From M55B127 sp034521955 (lineage in GTDB: Bacteria; Bacillota; Halanaerobiia; Halanaerobiales; M55B127), in the NCBI GenBank assembly GCA_034521955.1, contig JAXHLT010000006.1, positions 62,001 to 126,000 of the forward strand: a stretch of 64,000 nucleotides of DNA, given 5' to 3'. The number at the start of each line of letters is the position of its first letter. Position 1 is the stretch's first letter. This document shows, one piece after another, positions 54,741 to 61,570 of the stretch. The translations under genes were made by a program, and so were the position numbers. Under the pieces are notes generated by a model. The model had not been told where the DNA came from. It saw only the letters and a program-made list of their open reading frames with translations, and ran no database searches.

Positions 54741-55790
54741 GTGATAACAAAGTACATTTTAATATTTATAATCAGTTTAATAATAAGCTATATCCTTACT
54801 CCTCTAATGAAAAAACTAGCTTACCTTGTTGAAGGGTTTGATAATCCTTCTAAACGCCGTATTAATAAAAAACCAATTCCTAATACAGGGGGTATAGCAA
54901 TATTTGCAGCATTTATTATAAGTTACTTTATATTTAACGACCACTCATTATCTACTTATGGAATAATATTTGGATCTACCATTATATTTCTATTGGGATT
55001 GATTGATGATATATATGATATGTCTCCATTAGTAAAACTTTTAGGACAAATTGGAGCTGCTTCGATTTTAATATACTATGGAGTACAGATAAACTTTATC
55101 ACCAATCCTTTTGGTGGTATGATCTATTTAGGTATATTTAGTATTCCGGTTACAATACTATGGGTTGTTGGTATTACCAATACAATCAATCTTATAGATG
55201 GCTTAGATGGCCTCGCTGCCGGTATATCTATAATTGCTACAGTAACATTATTTGCCGTAGCTTTACAGGAAGCACGACTTATCCCAGTTGTTTTAGCAGT
55301 AGCTTTAATGGGTAGTTTGACCGGATTTTTAAGATACAACTTTTTCCCGGCTGAAATATTTATGGGAGATTCAGGCTCACAGTTTACCGGTTTTATTTTA
55401 GCTGCAATATCTGTAACTGGTGCTTTAAAAAGTGCTGCCGCTGTGACTATAGTTGTACCGGTTTTAGCTTTAGGTGTCCCTATTTTTGATACCCTATTTG
55501 CAATTATTAGAAGGGTTTATCATAACAAACCGATCGGTAAAGCAGATAAGGGGCATATCCATCATAGATTAATTGCTTTAGGCTGGAGTCACAGACAAGC
55601 AGTAATCTTAGTTTATGGGAGCAGTATTTTGTTAGGTGGTACGGCTTTAATCATAAACGGGCTTAATCTCAAACACGGTATGATATTATTTGCTATCTCG
55701 ATATCAAGTTTAATTTATGGTGCTTGGAGACTCGGAATATTTTCTAGAGAACTCTCTCCAGACAGTAAAGTGTTAGAAGAAAGCAATTAA
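54741..55790 (+). CDS. wecA: undecaprenyl-phosphate N-acetylglucosamine 1-phosphate transferase (WecA/TagO type)
   Basis: 349 residues, about 10-11 transmembrane helices. Family motifs are GLIDDIYD, the metal-binding NTINLIDGLDGLAAG near residue 147, EIFMGDSGSQFTG near 205 and the late KGHIHHRLIALG. It loads GlcNAc-1-P onto the lipid carrier to begin O-antigen-like or other surface polymers, which fits the WaaL-like and GtrAB-like genes. Starts at GTG 54741 behind AGAAGGGA. An 11-bp inverted repeat spans its stop codon. Confidence 0.9.
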   Translation: MITKYILIFIISLIISYILTPLMKKLAYLVEGFDNPSKRRINKKPIPNTGGIAIFAAFIISYFIFNDHSLSTYGIIFGSTIIFLLGLIDDIYDMSPLVKLLGQIGAASILIYYGVQINFITNPFGGMIYLGIFSIPVTILWVVGITNTINLIDGLDGLAAGISIIATVTLFAVALQEARLIPVVLAVALMGSLTGFLRYNFFPAEIFMGDSGSQFTGFILAAISVTGALKSAAAVTIVVPVLALGVPIFDTLFAIIRRVYHNKPIGKADKGHIHHRLIALGWSHRQAVILVYGSSILLGGTALIINGLNLKHGMILFAISISSLIYGAWRLGIFSRELSPDSKVLEESN

Positions 55791-55798
55791 CACTTTAC
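55765..55798 (+). repeat. 11-bp perfect inverted repeat over the wecA stop codon
   Basis: GTAAAGTGTTA (55765-55775) and TAACACTTTAC (55788-55798) can form a hairpin with a 12-base loop. No T tract follows, so it is not a standard intrinsic terminator. It may protect the mRNA end or assist Rho-dependent ending before the atp operon. Confidence 0.6.
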
Positions 55799-55859
55799 AT
55801 CTCTAAAACATTGTGATATATTTAACAAGTGGCATAGTACTGTATAATTAATGCAGAAA

Positions 55860-55889
55860 TTGGTAATCACTTTGGTCATATGTTATAAT
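55860..55889 (+). promoter_or_regulatory. candidate promoter of the atp operon
   Basis: TTGGTA (55860-55865), 18-base spacer, TATAAT (55884-55889) with the extended TGT in front, 50 bases before atpZ. Another possible -10 (TATAAT 55843-55848) lies upstream with a poor -35. Confidence 0.6.
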
Positions 55890-55938
55890 ATTTAGTCATA
55901 GAGTTACATAATATATTTTTTGCCAGGGGTTATTTGAA

Positions 55939-56163
55939 ATGAAAAAAGATGACTGGCGTAAAATAGTAAGTACAATGGCTCTTTTAACACAACTAGGGAT
56001 AGTTGTGATTGTTAATATAGGATTAGCCTTTTATTTAGGTTTAAAAATCGACCAGTGGCTAGAATATGATTATATTTTTAAGATTATTGGACTTATATTA
56101 GGAACTGGTTCTGGTTTTTATTCTGTTTATCAACTAATTAAAAGTTATATAGATGATGATTAA
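55939..56163 (+). CDS. atpZ: AtpZ-like F0 accessory protein
   Basis: 74 residues with two transmembrane helices (about 14-36 and 46-68) and the family pattern GLAFYLGLKIDQWL ... GLILGTGSGFYSVYQL. This small protein (also called ATPase gene 1 or AtpQ) stands first in many Firmicute atp operons and has been linked to Mg2+/Ca2+ handling and c-ring assembly together with AtpI. In the usual order atpI follows; here atpB does. Confidence 0.85.
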   Translation: MKKDDWRKIVSTMALLTQLGIVVIVNIGLAFYLGLKIDQWLEYDYIFKIIGLILGTGSGFYSVYQLIKSYIDDD

Positions 56164-56200
56164 TAAAGTTATTATTTTTTAAAAGAAAGGAGACTTAGCT

Positions 56201-56860
56201 ATGAATCCCGGCCCACAAGTCATAACACATCTTTTTGGAAAATCATATCTTCCTGTAACTGATACACTTATTGTTGGATGGATATCTGTAGTTTTAATAT
56301 TAATACTATCTAGATATCTAACCAAGGATTTAAAGGTCAGACCGGAAGGTAAGCAAAATATTGCTGAACTGTTAATAACAGCAATTCATGATCAAATAGA
56401 ACCGATGCTTCCGGGAGAAGGCTGGAAGTTCTTACCTTTAATTGCTACCCTATTTATTTATGTTGGGTTCAGCAATTTAATTGGTTTAATACCTGGTTCT
56501 ACATCTCCTACGGGAGATTTAAACACAACATTAGGTTTAGCTTTAGTCGTGTTTTTAATCAGCCATTATGCAGGTATGAAAGAAAAAGGTGTCTGGGGAT
56601 ATATTAAAAGTTTTGGAGAACCAGTTATCTTTTTACTACCATTAAATATTGTAAGTGAGTTTGCTAAACCGATATCTCACTCCTTCCGTCTTTTTGGTAA
56701 TATCGTAGGTGGAGGTATTATTATTACTTTGATCTACCAGGCAGCTCCGGGTTTAATACCGGTACCTTTACATGCTTGGTTTGATTTATTCATCGGTTTG
56801 ATTCAGGCTTTAATCTTTGGAATGGTAGCTATATCTTATATTTCAGTAGCAAAATCATAA
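56201..56860 (+). CDS. atpB: F-type ATP synthase subunit a
   Basis: 219 residues, five to six helices. The essential stator Arg is in SHSFRLFGNIVGG near residue 165, and the helix GLIQALIFGMVAISYISVA closes the protein. Subunit a provides the two ion half-channels against the c ring. Length is at the short end for subunit a. AAAGGAG site, 36 bases before the first c-like gene. Confidence 0.95.
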   Translation: MNPGPQVITHLFGKSYLPVTDTLIVGWISVVLILILSRYLTKDLKVRPEGKQNIAELLITAIHDQIEPMLPGEGWKFLPLIATLFIYVGFSNLIGLIPGSTSPTGDLNTTLGLALVVFLISHYAGMKEKGVWGYIKSFGEPVIFLLPLNIVSEFAKPISHSFRLFGNIVGGGIIITLIYQAAPGLIPVPLHAWFDLFIGLIQALIFGMVAISYISVAKS

Positions 56861-56895
56861 ATTTATTGTTTATCTAGCCGAAGGGAGGACACTTT

Positions 56896-57150
56896 ATGGT
56901 AGAACTTTCACCAGAAATAATTGAAATGGTTATACGAAGTGCTTCTGTAATTGCTGCAGGGCTTGCTTTAATAGCGGGTATAGGACCCGGTGTAGGAATG
57001 GGTTATGCAGCTGGTAAAGCTACTTCTGCTGTAAGAAGACAACCGGAAGCGCGTGGCTCAATTGTGACAACGATGTTGTTAGGACAAATTATTTCAGGTT
57101 CAACTGGAATATATTCTCTGGTAATTGCTATTTATTTAGTGTTTACCTAA
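56896..57150 (+). CDS. F0 c-subunit paralogue lacking the ion-carrying Glu (atpE1)
   Basis: 84 residues, two-helix hairpin, aligned without gaps to the second c subunit at 57615. It keeps the GIGPGxGxGYAAGKA helix, the polar loop QPEARG and the residues Ser69, Thr70 and Tyr73. However, the conserved carboxylate is Gly68 (codon GGT 57097-57099) instead of Glu, and the Na+-ligand Gln is Met35. In known F0 c subunits the carboxylate is indispensable for ion transport. The gene is intact, has a good AGGGAGG ribosome site and lies inside the operon, so it is probably expressed. It may be a silent ring member, an assembly factor or a regulator. Confidence 0.85.
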   Translation: MVELSPEIIEMVIRSASVIAAGLALIAGIGPGVGMGYAAGKATSAVRRQPEARGSIVTTMLLGQIISGSTGIYSLVIAIYLVFT

Positions 57151-57168
57151 AGTTTTGAGGTTTATTTT

Positions 57169-57588
57169 ATGAATAATATTAATGATCCAAATCGAATGCA
57201 AATTGAGATCTTAAAAAGAACATATCTGATTTCTATATTACCGATTGCCTTTGCTTTAATATCAGGCGAGTTTGAAACCTTGTTAGGTTTTATCTTTGGT
57301 CTTGTTATAAGTACGTTAATTTTAAGATTAAGGGTAATAAATATTGAGCGTTCACTTGATATGGCAGAAGAGAGGGCAGAAAAGTTTATTAGAAACAGAT
57401 ACTTTATTGAATACACAATCTATTTTATTGTTTTAACAGTTGCAAGGTTAAATCCTTCATTAAACTTCCTGGCTGCAGCAGTTGGACTATTTATGATTAA
57501 GTTCACTGTATTGTTATGGATGCTTTTAGATATGGTCAGGGGAGGATTAAATAAAAAATTAAAAGAATACAAGAAATTTAAAAGATGA
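57169..57588 (+). CDS. atpI: ATP synthase subunit I (AtpI), between two c genes
   Basis: 139 residues with four predicted transmembrane helices: about 19-35, 38-55, 83-98 and 101-122. Charged ends and the overall pattern fit the ATP-synt_I family. AtpI helps assemble c rings, notably in Na+-type and Propionigenium-like enzymes. Normally atpI precedes atpB; here it lies 18 bases after the silent c gene and 26 bases before the active one, forming a compact c-I-c unit. The ATG has only a weak GAGG site. Confidence 0.75.
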   Translation: MNNINDPNRMQIEILKRTYLISILPIAFALISGEFETLLGFIFGLVISTLILRLRVINIERSLDMAEERAEKFIRNRYFIEYTIYFIVLTVARLNPSLNFLAAAVGLFMIKFTVLLWMLLDMVRGGLNKKLKEYKKFKR

Positions 57589-57614
57589 TAAATCTGAGAA
57601 GGGGGGAAATTAAA

Positions 57615-57872
57615 ATGGTAGAATTTTCACCGGAAGTAATTGATATGGTTATTAGAGCTGCTGCCTTATTGGGAGCTGGTTTCGCCATGATTGCCGGTAT
57701 AGGTCCTGGTATTGGTCAGGGTTATGCTGCCGGTAAAGCCGTAGAATCTGTAGCTCGTGATCCTGAAGCAAGAGGTAATATTATTACTACAATGCTTTTA
57801 GGTCAGGCTGTAGCAGAGTCAACTGGTATATATTCCCTGGTAATAGCGATTGTTTTAATCTTTACGATATAA
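57615..57872 (+). CDS. atpE: F-type ATP synthase subunit c, Na+ type (atpE2)
   Basis: 85 residues, two helices joined by the loop RDPEARG. The sodium-binding signature is complete: Gln35 in helix 1, Glu68-Ser69-Thr70 and Tyr73 in helix 2. The segment closely resembles the Ilyobacter/Propionigenium Na+ c subunit, so Na+ coupling is predicted. ATG 57615 follows AAGGGGGG; an in-frame ATG at 57585 overlaps the atpI stop and would add ten residues before the conserved start. A hairpin terminator begins 11 bases after its stop. Confidence 0.95.
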   Translation: MVEFSPEVIDMVIRAAALLGAGFAMIAGIGPGIGQGYAAGKAVESVARDPEARGNIITTMLLGQAVAESTGIYSLVIAIVLIFTI

Positions 57873-57880
57873 GGAGAAAT

Positions 57881-57910
57881 ATGAGAGGGATTTTTTCCCT
57901 CTCTTTTTAG
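57881..57910 (+). CDS. nine-codon leader-like ORF overlapping the terminator
   Basis: ATG 57881 opens MRGIFSLSF followed by TAG 57908-57910. AAGGAG (57871-57876) lies four bases upstream and touches the atpE2 stop, so ribosomes finishing atpE2 could restart here. The ORF covers exactly the terminator hairpin. It may be chance, since the stem is short, but the ribosome site has no other gene to serve. Confidence 0.4.
   Translation: MRGIFSLSF
57883..57908 (+). terminator. intra-operon terminator/attenuator between atpE2 and atpF
   Basis: GAGAGGGA (57883-57890) pairs perfectly with TCCCTCTC (57896-57903), loop T5, tail T5 (57904-57908). Partial ending here would give more c-subunit message than downstream message, matching the high copy number of c. 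The region 57911-57976 that follows is AT-rich, with one TATAAT (57927-57932) but no good -35. Confidence 0.85.
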
Positions 57911-57976
57911 CATTCATTATTTATATTATAATATTTTTCCCATTTGATATTTTCATTTTACGGGAGGTGAAGGACT

Positions 57977-58477
57977 TTGGTTGAAATTAATACAACCCTA
58001 TTGTGGCAAGTATTTAACTTTTTAGTGCTTTTATGGCTACTAAAAAGATATTTATATGGTCCAATCAAAGAAATTTTAGATAAAAGAGAAAAGACAATTA
58101 AAAATGAAATAGAAGAAGCAGAACAAAAAAACGAAGAAGCTATGGAACTAAAAGAAGAGTATAAATCTGAGCTAAAAAGAGCCAGAGATAAATCTCATGA
58201 TATTGTAGATAAAGCAGAAAAAAGAGCTCGTGAAAGAGCTAAAGAGATTATTAGTAATGCCAAACAAAAGGCTGAAAAGATAGAAAAAGATAAGTTAGCA
58301 GAAATTCAGCAGGCCAAAGTAGAGGCAAGAAAAGATATCAGGAATGATTTTGCTGATGTAACATTTATGGCTGCTGCTCAGATGATAAAAGAAGAATTAG
58401 ACCAAAAGAAACATGAGCAGTTAATAACTGAATATATCGAACAACTTGATCAAGAGAAATTGGGTGATGTTCAGTGA
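57977..58477 (+). CDS. atpF: F-type ATP synthase subunit b
   Basis: 166 residues: one N-terminal membrane helix (about 8-25) and a long, highly charged coiled coil (30-150) forming the peripheral stalk. LLKRYLYGPIKEILDKRE after the helix is typical. Starts at TTG 57977 behind GGGAGGTGA. Its stop overlaps atpH by 4 bases. It is the first gene after the internal terminator. Confidence 0.93.
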   Translation: MVEINTTLLWQVFNFLVLLWLLKRYLYGPIKEILDKREKTIKNEIEEAEQKNEEAMELKEEYKSELKRARDKSHDIVDKAEKRARERAKEIISNAKQKAEKIEKDKLAEIQQAKVEARKDIRNDFADVTFMAAAQMIKEELDQKKHEQLITEYIEQLDQEKLGDVQ

Positions 58478-59034
58478 AAAAAAATGAAATTGCCCGACAG
58501 TACAGCAAAGCTCTTTATGAAATAGGGCTTGAAAATGATAATATTATAGAGTTATTTGAAGAGTTCAAAGAACTTTGGGAATTAATTAATAAAAATGAAA
58601 ATTTAAAAGAAGCTCTTTTTCATCAAAGAGTTTTAGTAGATGAAAAAGAGAGAGTGTTTAAAAGAATTTTTTCTGATCAACTGACAGAAGATATGTATAA
58701 ATTCATGATGATTTTAATAAAAAAACGCAGGATATACTTTTTGGAAAATATATTAGAAGAGTTTAGAAAGTTAGTATATAAGCATGAAAATATAATAATA
58801 GTTAAAGTTACAACTGCAGTTGAAATGAGTGAAGCAATGAGGGATAAGTTAAAAGATAAATTAAATCAATTTGTAGATAAAAAAATTGAGATGAAAGAAG
58901 AATGTGACCCCGATATTATCGGTGGTATGATTATAAAAATTGGAGACTATCTAATAGATGGTAGTATAAAAAGCAAATTAGAATCCCTTAAAGATCAAAT
59001 TAAGAAAATTCCATTACAGGAGATAGGGGTGTAA
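58474..59034 (+). CDS. atpH: F-type ATP synthase subunit delta
   Basis: 186 residues, opening with EIARQYSKALYEIG, the delta/OSCP signature, and closing with DPDIIGGMIIKIGDYLIDGSIKSKL. Links the b stalk to the top of the alpha-beta hexamer. GTG start inside the end of atpF implies coupled translation. Confidence 0.94.
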   Translation: MKKNEIARQYSKALYEIGLENDNIIELFEEFKELWELINKNENLKEALFHQRVLVDEKERVFKRIFSDQLTEDMYKFMMILIKKRRIYFLENILEEFRKLVYKHENIIIVKVTTAVEMSEAMRDKLKDKLNQFVDKKIEMKEECDPDIIGGMIIKIGDYLIDGSIKSKLESLKDQIKKIPLQEIGV

Positions 59035-59043
59035 TAATAAGAT

Positions 59044-60633
59044 ATGGAACTTAGACCAGAAGAAATTAGTTCGATAATAAAAAAAGAAATTAAAGATTAT
59101 GATAAAAAAATAGAGTCTGTTGGTGTTGGAACTGTATTAGATGTTGGAGATGGTATTGCCCATGTTTATGGTTTAGAAGATGCTAAATCCAATGAACTTT
59201 TAGAGTTTCCCAATGGAGTTTATGGAATGGCTTTAAACCTTGAGGAAGACAACATTGGTGTTGTTTTACTCGGTGATGAAACTAAAATCAGTGAAGGTGA
59301 TACAGTTAAAAGAACAGGTAATGTAGTTGAGGTACCTGTTGGTGAAGAACTATTAGGACGTATCGTAAACCCACTGGGACAGCCGATGGACGGCAAGGGT
59401 GAATTAAATACTGATAAAACTAGACCGGTAGAGAAAAAAGCGCCCGGTGTAATAGAAAGACAGCCTGTTGAAGAACCACTTCAGACCGGTTTAAAAGCTA
59501 TTGACTCTATGGTACCAATCGGTAGAGGACAACGTGAGTTAATCATTGGTGATCGTCAGACCGGTAAAACCGCTATTGCAATTGATACAATTTTAAATCA
59601 AAAAGATGAAGATGTAATCTGTATATATGTTGCAATTGGTCAAAAAGAATCAACAGTGGCTCAAATCACTGAGGAATTAAGACAAAGAGGTGCAATGGAA
59701 TATACTATAGTTGTATCAGCATCTGCATCCAAACCTGCTCCTATTAGATATCTTGCACCATATTCCGGATGTGCAATGGGAGAGTATTTCATGTATGAAC
59801 AGGATAAAGATGTATTAATAGTTTATGATGACTTATCCAAACATGCTGTTGCATATCGTGCGATGTCACTTCTTTTAAGAAGACCACCTGGACGTGAAGC
59901 TTATCCTGGTGATGTGTTTTATCTTCATTCACGCCTGCTTGAAAGAGCAGCTAAACTGAGTGATGAAGAGGGTGGAGGTTCATTAACTGCTCTTCCTATA
60001 ATTGAAACACAGGCCGGTGATGTTTCAGCATATATTCCAACAAATGTAATATCTATTACAGATGGTCAGATTTATCTAGAAAGTGAGCTATTTTTCTCAG
60101 GTGTAAGGCCAGCTGTTAATGTAGGTATATCTGTTTCAAGAGTTGGTGGTAATGCTCAAATTAAAGCAATGAAATCAATTGCTGGTACATTAAGACTTGA
60201 CTTATCACAGTTTAGAGAACTAGAGGCTTTTGCCCAGTTTGGTTCCGATTTAGATGAAACAACCCAGAACAAACTGGCTCGTGGTGAGAGAATAGTTGAG
60301 GCCTTAAAACAGCCCGAATATTCACCAATGCCGATTGAAAAACAAATCATAGTAATTTATGCTGTTGTAAACGGGTATTTAGATAATATTCCTGTTGATA
60401 ATGTAGTACGTTATGAAGATGAGTTATTAGAATTTGTTGATAATAACCATGAAAACCTAAAACAAAAGATTAAAGATGAAGGAGAACTAACTGAAGAGAT
60501 AGAAAACATGTTAGTATCTGTTATTGAAGAGTTCAACGAACTATTTGAAGTAAAGAGTGAAAGCTTTGTAGATACTGATGAAGAGGAAGATACTGAAATA
60601 GAAGATAAGTCAGATGAGGTTGAAGAAAGCTAA
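59044..60633 (+). CDS. atpA: F-type ATP synthase subunit alpha
   Basis: 529 residues. The non-catalytic nucleotide site is GDRQTGKTA near residue 170, with LIVYDDLSKHAVAYR and the arginine-finger region SVSRVGGNAQ. The usual bacterial alpha subunit is about 502-505 residues; here a strongly acidic tail (TDEEEDTEIEDKSDEVEES) extends the C-terminus by roughly 25. ATG with GATA/AGGGG context 10 bases after atpH. Confidence 0.96.
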   Translation: MELRPEEISSIIKKEIKDYDKKIESVGVGTVLDVGDGIAHVYGLEDAKSNELLEFPNGVYGMALNLEEDNIGVVLLGDETKISEGDTVKRTGNVVEVPVGEELLGRIVNPLGQPMDGKGELNTDKTRPVEKKAPGVIERQPVEEPLQTGLKAIDSMVPIGRGQRELIIGDRQTGKTAIAIDTILNQKDEDVICIYVAIGQKESTVAQITEELRQRGAMEYTIVVSASASKPAPIRYLAPYSGCAMGEYFMYEQDKDVLIVYDDLSKHAVAYRAMSLLLRRPPGREAYPGDVFYLHSRLLERAAKLSDEEGGGSLTALPIIETQAGDVSAYIPTNVISITDGQIYLESELFFSGVRPAVNVGISVSRVGGNAQIKAMKSIAGTLRLDLSQFRELEAFAQFGSDLDETTQNKLARGERIVEALKQPEYSPMPIEKQIIVIYAVVNGYLDNIPVDNVVRYEDELLEFVDNNHENLKQKIKDEGELTEEIENMLVSVIEEFNELFEVKSESFVDTDEEEDTEIEDKSDEVEES

Positions 60634-60675
60634 ATAACATACTAACAACCTTTTTTAGAATTGAGGTGTAAGTTT

Positions 60676-61557
60676 ATGGAAACGATGCGGGATATTAAGC
60701 GACGAATAAGCAGTGTTAAAAGTACTAAAAAAATAACAAGGGCTATGAAAATGGTAGCTGCTGCAAAACTGCAGAATTCACAAAAAAATGCCCGTGCAGC
60801 TAAACCATTTTTTACAAAAACAAGAAAGATACTTTCTGATGTCTATAAATTTTCACATCGCACTGATGATCACCCCTTACTTCAGAAATCTGAAGGTGAA
60901 AAAAAGTTGCTTATTATAATAAGCAGTGATCGCGGATTATGTGGAGCATATAATGCACGAGTTATAGAAAAGGCACAAGAATTTTTAAAAGAAAATCCTA
61001 ATACTGAAATCTATTCATTAGGTAGTAAAGCCCGTGATTATCTAAAAAGAAGAAACCATGATTTCATTAAAGATTATGATCAAATTGATGATTATCCAAG
61101 TTTTAACTTTGCACGTGAATTAACCGATGAAATTATAGAGATCTTTAAGGGAGATAAGTTTAGCCAGATAAATGTTGTGTATACTCACTTTGAATCTGCT
61201 ATAACACAACATGTAAAAAATATTACTCTTTTACCTATTGATGCAGAAGAAATTGATGAAGAGTTAAATCAAAAAGGTGAAGAGGTTAGTGAAGATCATG
61301 TAGATTATATTTATGAACCTTCTGCAAAAGAAATTTTAGATATACTATTACCCAAATATGTAAATAATGCACTATTTTCTATATTGTTAGAATCAAAAGC
61401 AAGTGAGTTTGGTTCTAGAATGACTGCTATGGATGCTGCAACAGATAATGCTAATGAAATGATCGATGACTTAACATTATCATACAATAGAGCCCGCCAA
61501 GCATCTATAACAAAAGAGATTACCGAAATTGTAGGTGGGGCTGAAGCACTGAAATAA
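60676..61557 (+). CDS. atpG: F-type ATP synthase subunit gamma
   Basis: 293 residues, central rotor shaft. The N-terminal coil ETMRDIKRRISSVKSTKKIT, the SSDRGLCGAYNA Rossmann segment and the C-terminal coil SRMTAMDAATDNANEMI are typical. ATG 60676 has GAGGTG 7 bases before it; a TTG at 60661 precedes that site. Confidence 0.95.
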   Translation: METMRDIKRRISSVKSTKKITRAMKMVAAAKLQNSQKNARAAKPFFTKTRKILSDVYKFSHRTDDHPLLQKSEGEKKLLIIISSDRGLCGAYNARVIEKAQEFLKENPNTEIYSLGSKARDYLKRRNHDFIKDYDQIDDYPSFNFARELTDEIIEIFKGDKFSQINVVYTHFESAITQHVKNITLLPIDAEEIDEELNQKGEEVSEDHVDYIYEPSAKEILDILLPKYVNNALFSILLESKASEFGSRMTAMDAATDNANEMIDDLTLSYNRARQASITKEITEIVGGAEALK

Positions 61558-61570
61558 AGGAGGAGTTTTT

